NCBI RefSeq assembly: GCF_002154575.1
Contig: NZ_MUBA01000130.1
Coordinates: forward strand, 1 to 44,688
Direction of reading: 5' to 3'
DNA: 44,688 nt
DNA from: Streptomyces bobili
Lineage (GTDB): Bacteria > Actinomycetota > Actinomycetes > Streptomycetales > Streptomycetaceae
Below the pieces are notes generated by a model that had not been told where the DNA came from, made no database searches, and was given only the letters and a program-made list of their open reading frames with translations. The stretch's first letter is position 1, and every line of letters begins with the position of its first letter. A program made the position numbers and the translations under genes. Shown here one piece after another: positions 11,572 to 19,254 of this stretch.

Positions 11572-12639
11572 ATGACCTCGAACGATCCCGCCCCGGCCCC
11601 CGGCGCACCGGCCGGCCGTCGGCGTGCGCTGGGGCGGGGGCCGGGCGCGGCACCCGCGGAACCGCAGGAGCGGCCCGGGGCGGTCGTACCGGAACCCGTT
11701 GCGGAGCCGGAGCCGGAACCCGTTGCGGAGCCGGAGCCGGAGCCCGTTGCGGAGCCGGAGCCGGAGCCCGTTGCGGAGCCGGAGCCGGTGCCGGTCGCTG
11801 ATTCCGCGGGCAGCTCCCCGGAGCCGCCCGACGGCGTCTTCAAGGTCCGGCTCGCCAACTTCGAGGGCCCCTTCGACCTCCTGCTCCAGCTGATCTCCCG
11901 GCACAAGATGGACGTCACCGAGGTGGCGCTGTCCAAGGTCACCGACGAGTTCATGGCGCACATCCGGGCGATGGGACCCGACTGGGACCTGGACCAGACG
12001 ACCGAGTTCCTCGTCGTCGCCGCGACGCTGCTCGATCTGAAGGCGGCCCGCCTGCTGCCCGCCGCGGAGGTCGAGGACGAGGCGGACCTGGCCCTCTTCG
12101 AGGCCCGTGACCTGCTCTTCGCCCGGCTGCTGCAGTACCGCGCGTACAAACGGATCGCCGACATCCTCCAGGAACGGCTGGAGGTGGAGGCCCGCCGCTA
12201 TCCGCGCACCGTCGGCCTGGAACCGCACCACGCCGAGCTGCTGCCCGAGGTCGTCATCAGCATCGGCGCCGAGGGCTTCGCCCGGCTCGCGGTCAAGGCG
12301 ATGCAGCCCAGGCCCAAGCCGCAGGTGTACGTCGACCACATCCACGCCCCGCTGGTCAGCGTGCAGGAACAGGCCGGGATCGTGGTCGCGCTGCTGCGCC
12401 GGCTCGGCGAGGTCAGTTTCCGCACGCTCGTCGAGGACACCGACGACACCCTCACCGTCGTAGCGCGGTTCCTGGCCCTGCTGGAGCTGTACCGGGAGAA
12501 GGCCGTCGCCCTCGACCAGGAGAGCGCCCTCGGGGAGCTGCTGGTGCGCTGGACGGGCGGGGACGGGGAGGACCAGCCCAGGGTGACCGACGAGTTCGAC
12601 CGGCCGCCGGAGAGGACCGAGGAGGAGAAGAAGGCATGA
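11572..12639 (+). CDS. scpA: Segregation and condensation protein A (kleisin)
   Basis: 355 residues. ScpA is the kleisin that bridges SMC heads with ScpB in chromosome condensation. The conserved part starts near residue 88 with VFKVRLANFEGPFDLLLQLI, SRHKMDVTEVALSKVTDEF and FLVVAATLLDLKAARLLP. The C-terminal winged helix region contains VSFRTLVEDTDDTLTVVARFLALLELYREK. The first 88 residues are an unusual Pro/Ala/Glu-rich extension with four copies of EPVAEPEP (about residues 41-72) encoded by a tandem DNA repeat. The stop overlaps the scpB start (ATGA), so the two are translationally coupled. Confidence 0.96.
   Translation: MTSNDPAPAPGAPAGRRRALGRGPGAAPAEPQERPGAVVPEPVAEPEPEPVAEPEPEPVAEPEPEPVAEPEPVPVADSAGSSPEPPDGVFKVRLANFEGPFDLLLQLISRHKMDVTEVALSKVTDEFMAHIRAMGPDWDLDQTTEFLVVAATLLDLKAARLLPAAEVEDEADLALFEARDLLFARLLQYRAYKRIADILQERLEVEARRYPRTVGLEPHHAELLPEVVISIGAEGFARLAVKAMQPRPKPQVYVDHIHAPLVSVQEQAGIVVALLRRLGEVSFRTLVEDTDDTLTVVARFLALLELYREKAVALDQESALGELLVRWTGGDGEDQPRVTDEFDRPPERTEEEKKA
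11692..11787 (+). repeat. Four tandem 24-base repeats inside scpA
   Basis: Units at 11692, 11716, 11740 and 11764 differ only at one base per unit (GAA or GAG). The 24-base period keeps the frame and encodes EPVAEPEP four times. Such a repeat can change copy number by slippage without breaking the gene. Confidence 0.95.
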
Positions 12640-13301
12640 GCGAGGACACCGCAGACGTCCCGGCCGGACCGCGTACCGCCGCGGGCCTCGATCTCAAGCC
12701 CGCCCTGGAGGCCGTCCTGATGGTCGTGGACGAGCCCGCGACCGAGGAACATCTCGCGAAGATCGTGGAGCGCCCGCGCCGCCAGGTCGGGGACGCCCTG
12801 CGCGAGCTGGCCGACGAGTACACCGTGCAGGGGCGCGGCTTCGAGCTGCGGTTCGTCGCGGGCGGCTGGCGTTTCTACACCCGCGGCGAGTACGCCGCGG
12901 CCGTCGAGCGGTACGTCCTGGACGGCCAGCAGGCCCGGCTCACCCAGGCGGCGCTGGAGACCCTCGCGGTGGTCGCCTACCGCCAGCCGGTCAGCCGCAG
13001 CAGGGTCTCCGCGGTGCGCGGAGTCAACTGTGACGGCGTGATGCGCACCCTCCTCCAGCGCGGTCTGGTCGAGGAGGCGGGCACGGAACCCGAAACAGGT
13101 GCGATCCTGTACAGGACGACGAACTACTTCCTGGAGCGGATGGGCCTGCGCGGTCTGGACGAGCTCCCGGAGCTCGCGCCCTTCCTCCCGGAGGCGGAGG
13201 CGATCGAGGCCGAGACCCAGGAAGCCGTACCGTCGTTCGATCCGGACGCCCCGGATGCGGACGACGGTCCCACGACGGACACGACGACGACGGAAATCTG
13301 A
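12636..13301 (+). CDS. scpB: Segregation and condensation protein B
   Basis: 221 residues. ScpB is the winged-helix dimer that binds ScpA in the SMC complex. Recognisable parts are LKPALEAVLMVVDEPATEEH at the start, GRGFELRFVAGGWRFYTR, then RLTQAALETLAVVAYRQPVS and RGLVEEAGTEPETGAILYRT with FLERMGLRGLDELPEL at the end. The start ATG overlaps the scpA stop by four bases and the stop overlaps the rluB start (TGATG). The order scpA-scpB-rluB is common in Gram-positive bacteria. The last 35 residues are acidic and low in complexity. Confidence 0.96.
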   Translation: MSEDTADVPAGPRTAAGLDLKPALEAVLMVVDEPATEEHLAKIVERPRRQVGDALRELADEYTVQGRGFELRFVAGGWRFYTRGEYAAAVERYVLDGQQARLTQAALETLAVVAYRQPVSRSRVSAVRGVNCDGVMRTLLQRGLVEEAGTEPETGAILYRTTNYFLERMGLRGLDELPELAPFLPEAEAIEAETQEAVPSFDPDAPDADDGPTTDTTTTEI

Positions 13302-14452
13302 TGCGAAGCAGCGGTAGCGGTAGCGGCAAGAGCGGTGGGCGCGGCAACCCCCGCGGCGCCGGCAACAACAGGGGCCAGAAGCCGGGCCAGGGCCGGGGTC
13401 AGGGGCAGGGCCAGGGCCGTGGCCAGGGCGGTCGCGGCGGCCAGGGCGGTCGCGGCGGCCAGGGCGAGGCTCAGGGCCGGCCCAGCAAGCCCCGCCCCGA
13501 GGAGCGCCGCTACGACGTGGGCCCCGGCGCGTCGCACGAGGGCCCGAAGGCGGGTCGCGGCGGCGCGGCCCGCGGCGGTGCCAAGGGCGGTCCGAAGAAG
13601 CCCCAGCAGCGCGGCCCTTCGGTCCCGGCGACCTCCCGCGAGTACGAGACGCGGGCCGAGGAACGCAACCGCGAGCGGTACGCGGACAAGAAGGACATCA
13701 AGCTGCCCAAGACCTTCCCGGGCGCCGAGCAGGAGGGCGAGCGGATCCAGAAGATCCTCGCGCGCGCCGGCTACGGCTCCCGTCGGGCCTGCGAGGAGCT
13801 GATCGAGCAGGCGCGGGTCGAGGTCAACGGCGAGATCGTCCTGGAGCAGGGCAAGCGGGTCGACCCGGAGAAGGACGAGGTCAAGGTCGACGGCCTGACC
13901 GTGGCGACGCAGTCGTACCAGTTCTTCTCGCTCAACAAGCCCGCCGGTGTCGTCTCCACGATGGAGGACAACGAGGGCCGGCAGTGCCTCGGCGACTACG
14001 TCACCAACCGTGAGACCCGGCTGTTCCACGTCGGCCGGCTCGACACCGAGACCGAGGGCGTCATCCTGCTCACCAACCACGGTGAGCTGGCACACCGGCT
14101 GACGCACCCCAAGTACGGCGTGAAGAAGGTCTACCTCGCGCACATCGTGGGCCCGATCCCGCGTGACCTGGGCAAGCGGCTCAAGGACGGCATCCAGCTG
14201 GAGGACGGGTACGCGAAGGCGGACCACTTCCGGGTCGTCGAGCAGACCGGCAAGAACTACCTCGTCGAGGTCACCCTCCACGAGGGCCGCAAGCACATCG
14301 TGCGCCGGATGCTCGCGGAGGCCGGTTTCCCGGTCGACAAGCTGGTGCGCACGGCCTTCGGCCCGATCACCCTGGGCGACCAGAAGTCGGGCTGGCTGCG
14401 GCGGCTGTCGAACACCGAGGTCGGCATGCTGATGCAGGAGGTCGACCTCTAG
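13301..14452 (+). CDS. rluB: 23S rRNA pseudouridine synthase, RluB/RsuA family
   Basis: 383 residues. An S4 RNA-binding domain (about 146-205) starts ERIQKILARAGYGSRRACEE. It is followed by the RsuA/RluB catalytic domain with FHVGRLDTETEGVILLTN, in which Asp248 is the expected catalytic residue, and HEGRKHIVRRMLAEAGFPV. It should make a pseudouridine in large-subunit rRNA. The first 140 residues are an extra tail rich in Gly, Gln, Arg and Lys with repeated GQGGRG units, likely disordered and RNA-binding. It is translationally coupled to scpB. Three 14-base repeats and a hairpin follow the stop. Confidence 0.94.
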   Translation: MRSSGSGSGKSGGRGNPRGAGNNRGQKPGQGRGQGQGQGRGQGGRGGQGGRGGQGEAQGRPSKPRPEERRYDVGPGASHEGPKAGRGGAARGGAKGGPKKPQQRGPSVPATSREYETRAEERNRERYADKKDIKLPKTFPGAEQEGERIQKILARAGYGSRRACEELIEQARVEVNGEIVLEQGKRVDPEKDEVKVDGLTVATQSYQFFSLNKPAGVVSTMEDNEGRQCLGDYVTNRETRLFHVGRLDTETEGVILLTNHGELAHRLTHPKYGVKKVYLAHIVGPIPRDLGKRLKDGIQLEDGYAKADHFRVVEQTGKNYLVEVTLHEGRKHIVRRMLAEAGFPVDKLVRTAFGPITLGDQKSGWLRRLSNTEVGMLMQEVDL

Positions 14453-14455
14453 AGC

Positions 14456-14497
14456 GCTGCCTCTGGAGAGCTGCCTCTAGCGCGCTGCCTCTGGAGA
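14456..14497. repeat. Three 14-base tandem repeats just past rluB stop
   Basis: Copies at 14456-14469, 14470-14483 and 14484-14497 share GCTGCCTCT; the first and third are identical. The segment CCTCTAG of the middle copy repeats the end of rluB including its TAG stop (14450-14452), so the array seems to have grown out of the gene end. Confidence 0.85.
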
Positions 14498-14507
14498 GCT
14501 TTGTGAG

Positions 14508-14546
14508 AGCGGCCGGTTCCGGAGTTTCCGGGCCGGCCGCTTTCTT
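14508..14546 (+). terminator. Terminator after rluB
   Basis: A nine-base stem, AGCGGCCGG (14508-14516) with CCGGCCGCT (14533-14541), is followed by TTCTT. The TTGTGC -35 of the next operon starts at 14545, inside its tail. Confidence 0.75.
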
Positions 14547-14574
14547 GTGCCCGGACACCGGCCAGGTTTATAGT
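14545..14574 (+). promoter_or_regulatory. Promoter of the nrtR operon
   Basis: TTGTGC (14545-14550) and TATAGT (14569-14574) are 18 bases apart. The predicted start near 14581 falls inside the palindrome that follows. Confidence 0.6.
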
Positions 14575-14586
14575 CGGTACGACTAT
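14570..14586. promoter_or_regulatory. Palindromic operator, probable NrtR site
   Basis: ATAGTCG, three bases, CGACTAT is a perfect 17-base palindrome that covers most of the -10 hexamer and the expected start point, 16 bases ahead of the nrtR ATG. NrtR regulators usually bind palindromes at their own operons, so autorepression is likely. The assignment to NrtR is inferred from position. Confidence 0.72.
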
Positions 14587-14602
14587 TAAAGGGGGTGGGT
14601 GG

Positions 14603-15325
14603 ATGCCGGGCTACGACAAGTACGCCTTCGAACCCTTCGCCGTCACCGTGGACCTCGCCGTCCTCACCCTGCGCGCGGGCGCCCTGCACGTCCTGCTCGT
14701 CGAGCGCGGTCAGGAGCCGTACCTCGGCCACTGGGCGCTGCCCGGCGGGTTCGTCCTGCCGGACGAGTCCGCCGAGACCGCCGCGCGGCGCGAACTCGCC
14801 GAGGAGACCGGCCTCGCCGACGTCTCCGGACTCCACCTGGAACAGCTGCGCACCTACAGCGAACCCGGCCGCGACCCCCGGATGCGCGTCGTCTCCGTCG
14901 CCTTCGCCGCCCTGCTCCCCGACGCACCCGAACCACACGGCGGCGGCGACGCGGCCCAGGCGCGCTGGCTGCCGTACGACGGCACCGAGCCGCTCGCCTT
15001 CGACCACGACCGGATCCTGGCCGACGCCCACGACCGGGTCGGCGCCAAGCTCGAGTACACCTGCCTCGCCACGGCCTTCTGCCCGCCCGAGTTCACCCTC
15101 GGCGAGCTGCAGCAGGTCTACGAGACGGTCTGGGGCACCGGCCTGGACCGGCCCAACTTCCGCCGCAAGGTGCTCGCCACCCCCGGCTTCGTCGAGCCCG
15201 TCCCCGGCGGCGCCGCCCGGCTGACCGGCGGGCGCGGCAAACCGGCCGCCCTCTACCGCGCGGGCACCGCCACCACCCTGCACCCACCCCTGCTGCGACC
15301 GCCCCGGGAAGGACGTTCCGCATGA
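14603..15325 (+). CDS. nrtR: NrtR-like NUDIX transcriptional regulator
   Basis: 240 residues. An N-terminal NUDIX domain begins YDKYAFEPFAVTVDLAVLTL and has an intact Nudix box, GGFVLPDESAETAARREL then AEETGL (about 49-72). A C-terminal winged helix (about 150-225) contains FTLGELQQVYETVWGTGLD and RPNFRRKVL. This is the NrtR architecture. NrtR controls NAD genes or, in some lineages, ADP-ribose or sugar genes, with ADP-ribose or related compounds as ligand. The intact box means it may still hydrolyse a substrate. It overlaps an ADP-ribosylglycohydrolase gene by four bases, which fits an ADP-ribose signal. Confidence 0.9.
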   Translation: MPGYDKYAFEPFAVTVDLAVLTLRAGALHVLLVERGQEPYLGHWALPGGFVLPDESAETAARRELAEETGLADVSGLHLEQLRTYSEPGRDPRMRVVSVAFAALLPDAPEPHGGGDAAQARWLPYDGTEPLAFDHDRILADAHDRVGAKLEYTCLATAFCPPEFTLGELQQVYETVWGTGLDRPNFRRKVLATPGFVEPVPGGAARLTGGRGKPAALYRAGTATTLHPPLLRPPREGRSA

Positions 15326-16344
15326 CCACCACGACCGTCAGGAAGCGCGCCGCGACGGGGGCCCTGCTGGGCCTCGCCCTCGGGGACGCGCTCGGGTTTC
15401 CGACCGAGTTCAACGATGTCCCGTCCATCCTCGCCAAGTGCGGGCCCTGGCGGGAGATGGAACTGCCGAGGCGGGCCTTCGTCTCCGACGACACCCAGAT
15501 GACGCTGGCCGTCGCGCGGGCCCTGCGCACGGCCATGGACCGCGGACTGCTCGTGCCGACCCGGCTGGAGCGGCCGCTGCGCGAGGAGTTCGTGGACTGG
15601 TACCAGTCGCCCGAGAACAACCGCGCCCCCGGCCGGACCTGCCTGACCGCCTGCGACCTGCTCAAGGACGACAGGCGGCTGTGGCAGGACGCCAGTCAGA
15701 TCGGCTCCAAGGGCTGCGGCGCCAACATGCGCGTCGCGCCCCTCGGCCTGGCCCCCGGCCTCAGCGACGAGCAGCGGGCCGGCGCCGCCCAGCTCCAGTC
15801 CGGCCTCACCCACGGCCACCCCACCGCGCTCGCCGCCTCCGACCTGACCGCCCACGCCGTACGGCTGCTCGCACAGGGCGCCGAACCGGTGGGCCTGGTC
15901 GGGCTGCTGCGGTCGTACGCACTCGACAACCGCACCCGCTACCACCACCGCTGGCTCGGCGACCTGTGGACCCGCTCCCAGGACCCGACGCCCGAGCACT
16001 TCATCGCGCGGGGCTGGGACGACTGCCTGGGCGTCCTGGAGCGGCTCCAGGAGGCTCTGCGCAGCCCCTCACCGGAGACGGACCCGTGCCTGGCCACCGG
16101 GGACGGCTGGATCGCCGAGGAGGCGCTGGCGAGCGGCCTGCTGTGTTTCCTGCTCTTCCCCGACGAACCGGTCACCGCGCTGCGCCGGGCCGCCTGCTCC
16201 GCCGGCGACTCCGACTCCATCGCCTGCCTGGCCGGCGCCTTCGCGGGCGCGTACACCGGGGCCGACGCCTGGCCGACAGAGTGGGCGGACCGGATCGAGC
16301 ACCAGAGCGAGCTCGTCACCCTCGGGGCGCTGTGGGACCACTGA
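15322..16344 (+). CDS. ADP-ribosylglycohydrolase family protein
   Basis: 340 residues. The fold signature is visible: GALLGLALGDALGFPTEF near the start, SDDTQMTLAVARAL (metal-binding Asp pair near 56-57), and GCGANMRVAPLGL. Near the C-terminus SAGDSDSIACLAGAFAGA supplies the other metal-binding Asp residues. Such enzymes remove ADP-ribose from protein side chains (DraG type) or from nucleic acids or small molecules; the target is not known here. AAGGA lies about nine bases upstream of the ATG. Its coupling to nrtR suggests ADP-ribose release or turnover is sensed by the regulator. Confidence 0.93.
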   Translation: MTTTTVRKRAATGALLGLALGDALGFPTEFNDVPSILAKCGPWREMELPRRAFVSDDTQMTLAVARALRTAMDRGLLVPTRLERPLREEFVDWYQSPENNRAPGRTCLTACDLLKDDRRLWQDASQIGSKGCGANMRVAPLGLAPGLSDEQRAGAAQLQSGLTHGHPTALAASDLTAHAVRLLAQGAEPVGLVGLLRSYALDNRTRYHHRWLGDLWTRSQDPTPEHFIARGWDDCLGVLERLQEALRSPSPETDPCLATGDGWIAEEALASGLLCFLLFPDEPVTALRRAACSAGDSDSIACLAGAFAGAYTGADAWPTEWADRIEHQSELVTLGALWDH

Positions 16345-16350
16345 TCCCGC

Positions 16351-16755
16351 TCACGCCAGTGTGATGGCGTCGCCCTTCACCGTGATCTTCTGCGCGGGCA
16401 GCGGCTCGGTCGCCGGGCCGCCCGCCACCGCGCCGTCGGCGATCCCGAAGCTGCTCTTGTGGCAGGCGCAGTTGATGGTTCCGTCGGCGACCGTCGCGAC
16501 GATGCAGCCCTGATGGGTGCAGACCGCCGAGAACGCCTTGAAGTCGCCCTGCGCAGGCTGCGTCACCACGACCTTCTCGTCCTTGAAGATCTTGCCGCCG
16601 CCGACCGGGATGTCGGCCGTCCTCGCCAGTTCCTGACCGGCGGAGACGGACGCGCCGGACGAGTCGCCGTCGGCGTCCTGATCGCCACAGCCGACGGCGA
16701 GCGCCGCCGCGCCCGTCGCGAGGAGAACCGTCCGGCGCGAGGCGGGGAGGGTCAT
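16351..16755 (-). CDS. Rieske [2Fe-2S] lipoprotein with Tat-like signal
   Basis: 134 residues. The signal SRRTVLLATGAAALAVGC has a twin-Arg and a lipobox-like end with Cys23, so export as a lipoprotein by the Tat route is likely. The cluster ligands are Cys79/His81 (CTHQGC) and Cys96/His99 (CACHKSSF), with Cys84 and Cys98 placed for the usual disulfide. This is a small stand-alone Rieske protein, not the QcrA subunit of the bc1 complex, which has membrane helices. Its redox partner is unknown. GGAG lies eight bases upstream of the ATG. It converges on the glycohydrolase gene with only six bases between. Confidence 0.92.
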   Translation of the reverse strand: MTLPASRRTVLLATGAAALAVGCGDQDADGDSSGASVSAGQELARTADIPVGGGKIFKDEKVVVTQPAQGDFKAFSAVCTHQGCIVATVADGTINCACHKSSFGIADGAVAGGPATEPLPAQKITVKGDAITLA

Positions 16756-16903
16756 GTCGTCACTCCGAAAGTGGGGAAGAAGCAGAGGATGCGTCCGAGG
16801 GACAGAGTGACACAGAACACCCGAGTCGTACCGGCGGCGGCCGGGCGCGCACGGGACGCGTCTCAGCGGGCGGGCGCCGTGTTCCGGGCCGGTCCGGGCT
16901 GAC

Positions 16904-16909
16904 TACGCT
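16904..16909 (+). promoter_or_regulatory. Candidate -10 box for the aroH-tyrA operon
   Basis: TACGCT sits about 55 bases upstream of the aroH start. The -35 region is poor, so confidence is low. Confidence 0.3.
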
Positions 16910-16964
16910 GGACGGCGAAGACGGACAGAGAGAGTCGTCAGCCGAGTCAGCGAGGAGCAGCGCC

Positions 16965-17327
16965 GTGGCGGTACGAGCGGTCCGGGGGGCCGTCCAGCTG
17001 GACAGGGACGAAGCCGGACACATGGACGAGCAGGTCGGGGCGCTGCTCACCGCCGTGATGGAGCGCAACTCCCTCAGCGCGGACGACCTGATCAGCATCT
17101 GGTTCACGGCCACCCCCGACCTGCACAGCGACTTCCCGGCCGCCGCCGCGCGCAAGCTGGGCATCGTCGACGTGCCGCTGATCTGCGCCCAGGAACTCGA
17201 CATCCAGGGCGCCCTGCCCAGGGTCGTCCGCGTCCTCGCGCACATCGAGTCCGACCGGCCCCGCTCGGAGATCAACCACGTCTACCTCGGCGCCGCCGCC
17301 GCCCTGCGCAAGGACATCGCCCAGTGA
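16965..17327 (+). CDS. aroH: Chorismate mutase, AroH class
   Basis: 120 residues, typical of the trimeric AroH family. It converts chorismate to prephenate for tyrosine and phenylalanine. Active-site residues align with the Bacillus enzyme: Arg7 in VRAVRGAV, Cys74 and Glu77 in CAQELDIQGALPRVVRVL, and Arg89. The GTG start follows GAGGAG. The stop overlaps the tyrA start by four bases (GTGA), so the two successive steps chorismate to prephenate to hydroxyphenylpyruvate are encoded together. Confidence 0.96.
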   Translation: MAVRAVRGAVQLDRDEAGHMDEQVGALLTAVMERNSLSADDLISIWFTATPDLHSDFPAAAARKLGIVDVPLICAQELDIQGALPRVVRVLAHIESDRPRSEINHVYLGAAAALRKDIAQ

Positions 17328-18409
17328 GGACCGCGCTCGTCATCGGAACCGGCCTCATCGGCACCTCCGCGGCCCTCGCCCTCGTCCAGCGGGGCGTCGT
17401 CGTCCACCTGGAGGACCACGACCCCGAGCAGGCCCGTACGGCGGCGGCGCTCGGCGCGGGCACCGACGAGGCCCCCGACGGCCCGGTCGACGTCGCCATA
17501 GTCGCCGCCCCGCCCGCCCACGTGGCCGCCGTCCTCGCCGACGCCATGCGCCGGGGTGTGGCCCGCGGCTACCTCGACGTGGCCAGCGTCAAGGGCGGAC
17601 CACGCCGGGAGCTGGAGGCGCTCGGCCTGGACCTGTCGGCCTACCTCGGCACCCACCCGATGTCCGGCCGCGAGAAGTCCGGCCCGCTGGCCGCGACCGC
17701 CGACCTCTTCGAGGGCCGCCCCTGGGTGCTGACGCCGACCCGCGACACCGACACCGAGGTGCTCAACCTCGCCCTGGAACTGGTCTCGCACTGCCGTGCC
17801 GTCCCCGTGGTCATGGACGCCGACGCCCACGACCGGGCCGTGGCGCTCGTCTCCCACATGCCCCACCTGGTCTCCAGCCTGGTCGCCGCCCGCCTCCAGA
17901 ACGCCGAGGAGGCCGCCGTACGGCTGTGCGGGCAGGGCATCCGGGACGTCACCCGGATCGCCGCCTCCGACCCCCGCATGTGGATCGACATCCTCTCCGC
18001 GAACCCCGGGCCGGTCGCCGACCTGCTCGGCGACGTCGCCTCCGACCTCGACGAGACGGTCCGGGCGCTGCGGGCCCTGGAGTCCTCCGACGAGGACAAG
18101 CGCCGCGAGGGCGCCGGCGACATCGAGGACGTCCTGCGGCGGGGGAACGCCGGCCAGGTCCGGGTCCCCGGCAAGCACGGGTCCGCCCCGCGGACGTACG
18201 AGGTCGTGGCGGTGCTCATCGACGACCAGCCGGGACAGCTGGCCCGCATCTTCGCCGATGCCGGGCGGGCGGGGGTCAACGTCGAGGACGTACGCATCGA
18301 GCACGCGACGGGGCAGCAGGCGGGCCTGGTGCAGTTGATGGTCGAACCCAAGGCGGTGGGTGTGCTGAGCGCCGCGCTGCGTGAGCGGGGATGGGCGCTG
18401 CGGCAGTAG
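17324..18409 (+). CDS. tyrA: Prephenate dehydrogenase with C-terminal ACT domain
   Basis: 361 residues. It oxidatively decarboxylates prephenate in tyrosine synthesis. The Rossmann motif VIGTGLIGTSAALAL is at residues 6-20. Conserved substrate-side segments are DVASVKGG and YLGTHPMSGREKSGP. SHMPHLVSS follows in the helical dimerisation domain. An ACT domain (about 285-361) begins YEVVAVLIDDQPGQLARIFADAG and probably mediates tyrosine feedback. The GTG start overlaps the aroH stop. A hairpin starts at its stop codon, and a 158-base gap separates it from cmk. Confidence 0.96.
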   Translation: MRTALVIGTGLIGTSAALALVQRGVVVHLEDHDPEQARTAAALGAGTDEAPDGPVDVAIVAAPPAHVAAVLADAMRRGVARGYLDVASVKGGPRRELEALGLDLSAYLGTHPMSGREKSGPLAATADLFEGRPWVLTPTRDTDTEVLNLALELVSHCRAVPVVMDADAHDRAVALVSHMPHLVSSLVAARLQNAEEAAVRLCGQGIRDVTRIAASDPRMWIDILSANPGPVADLLGDVASDLDETVRALRALESSDEDKRREGAGDIEDVLRRGNAGQVRVPGKHGSAPRTYEVVAVLIDDQPGQLARIFADAGRAGVNVEDVRIEHATGQQAGLVQLMVEPKAVGVLSAALRERGWALRQ

Positions 18410-18433
18410 GCGCCCGACGTCCGGGTGGGCGCC
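18409..18433 (+). terminator. Hairpin at the end of tyrA
   Basis: GGCGCCC (18409-18415) pairs with GGGCGCC (18427-18433) around an 11-base loop, beginning at the last base of the tyrA stop. It has no T tract. It may separate the aromatic pair from cmk. Confidence 0.45.
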
Positions 18434-18491
18434 GCAGGGGGCCGCGGGCGGCGAGAAGGGCCCTCCGGACGGCCGTCGGCCGGATGAGTGA

Positions 18492-18516
18492 CCCGCACAC
18501 AGTAACCTTGTGCGGG
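18492..18516 (+). promoter_or_regulatory. Dyad around the candidate cmk -10 box
   Basis: CCCGCACA (18492-18499) and TGTGCGGG (18509-18516) form a perfect eight-base dyad. Between them lies TAACCT (18503-18508), a good Streptomyces -10. A regulator or RNA structure here would directly affect cmk transcription. Confidence 0.45.
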
Positions 18517-18567
18517 GCGCATTCTCGTCCCGCAGCCCACCACCTCGCACCAGGAAGGTGTCCTCCC

Positions 18568-19254
18568 GTGGAAAACGGCGCCGCCCAGCCCGTGATTGTC
18601 GCCATCGACGGTCCCTCCGGCACGGGCAAGTCGAGCACGTCCAAGGCCGTGGCCGCCCAGCTCGGGCTGAGCTACCTGGACACCGGTGCGCAGTACCGGG
18701 CGATCACGTGGTGGATGGTCAGCAACGGGATCGACATCGAGGACCCCACGGCGATCGCCGCCGTCGCCGGGAAGCCCGAGATCGTCTCCGGCACCGACCC
18801 GGCCGACCCGACGATCACCGTCGACGGCACGGACGTGGCCGGCCCGATCCGCACCCAGGAGGTCACCTCCAAGGTCAGCGCGGTGAGCGCCGTCCCGGAG
18901 GTGCGGGCGCGGATCACCGAGCTGCAGCGGTCGCTGGCGGCCTCCGCCGAGCGGGGCATCGTCGTCGAGGGGCGTGACATCGGGACGACCGTGCTGCCCG
19001 ACGCCGATCTGAAGATCTTCCTCACCGCCTCGCCCGAGGCCCGCGCGGCCCGCCGCAGCGGTGAGCTGAAGGGCGCGGACGTGCACAGCACCCGCGAGGC
19101 GCTGATCAAGCGGGACGCGGCCGACTCCTCGCGCAAGACCTCGCCGCTCGCCAAGGCGGACGACGCCGTGGAGGTGGACACCACCGAGCTGACGCTGGCC
19201 CAGGTCATCGAGTGTGTGGTCACCCTCGTCGGGGAGAAGCGGGCGGCGAAGTGA
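18568..19254 (+). CDS. cmk: Cytidylate (CMP/dCMP) kinase
   Basis: 228 residues. It phosphorylates CMP and dCMP with ATP. The P-loop IDGPSGTGKSSTSK is at residues 13-26, followed by LGLSYLDTGAQYRAIT, and the later RGIVVEGRDIGTTVLPDADL and KIFLTASPEARAARR are family marks. The GTG at 18568 follows AGGAAGG by nine bases; longer open frames upstream are not conserved. The stop overlaps the plsC-like gene by four bases. The cmk-plsC-der order is common in actinobacteria. Confidence 0.97.
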   Translation: MENGAAQPVIVAIDGPSGTGKSSTSKAVAAQLGLSYLDTGAQYRAITWWMVSNGIDIEDPTAIAAVAGKPEIVSGTDPADPTITVDGTDVAGPIRTQEVTSKVSAVSAVPEVRARITELQRSLAASAERGIVVEGRDIGTTVLPDADLKIFLTASPEARAARRSGELKGADVHSTREALIKRDAADSSRKTSPLAKADDAVEVDTTELTLAQVIECVVTLVGEKRAAK

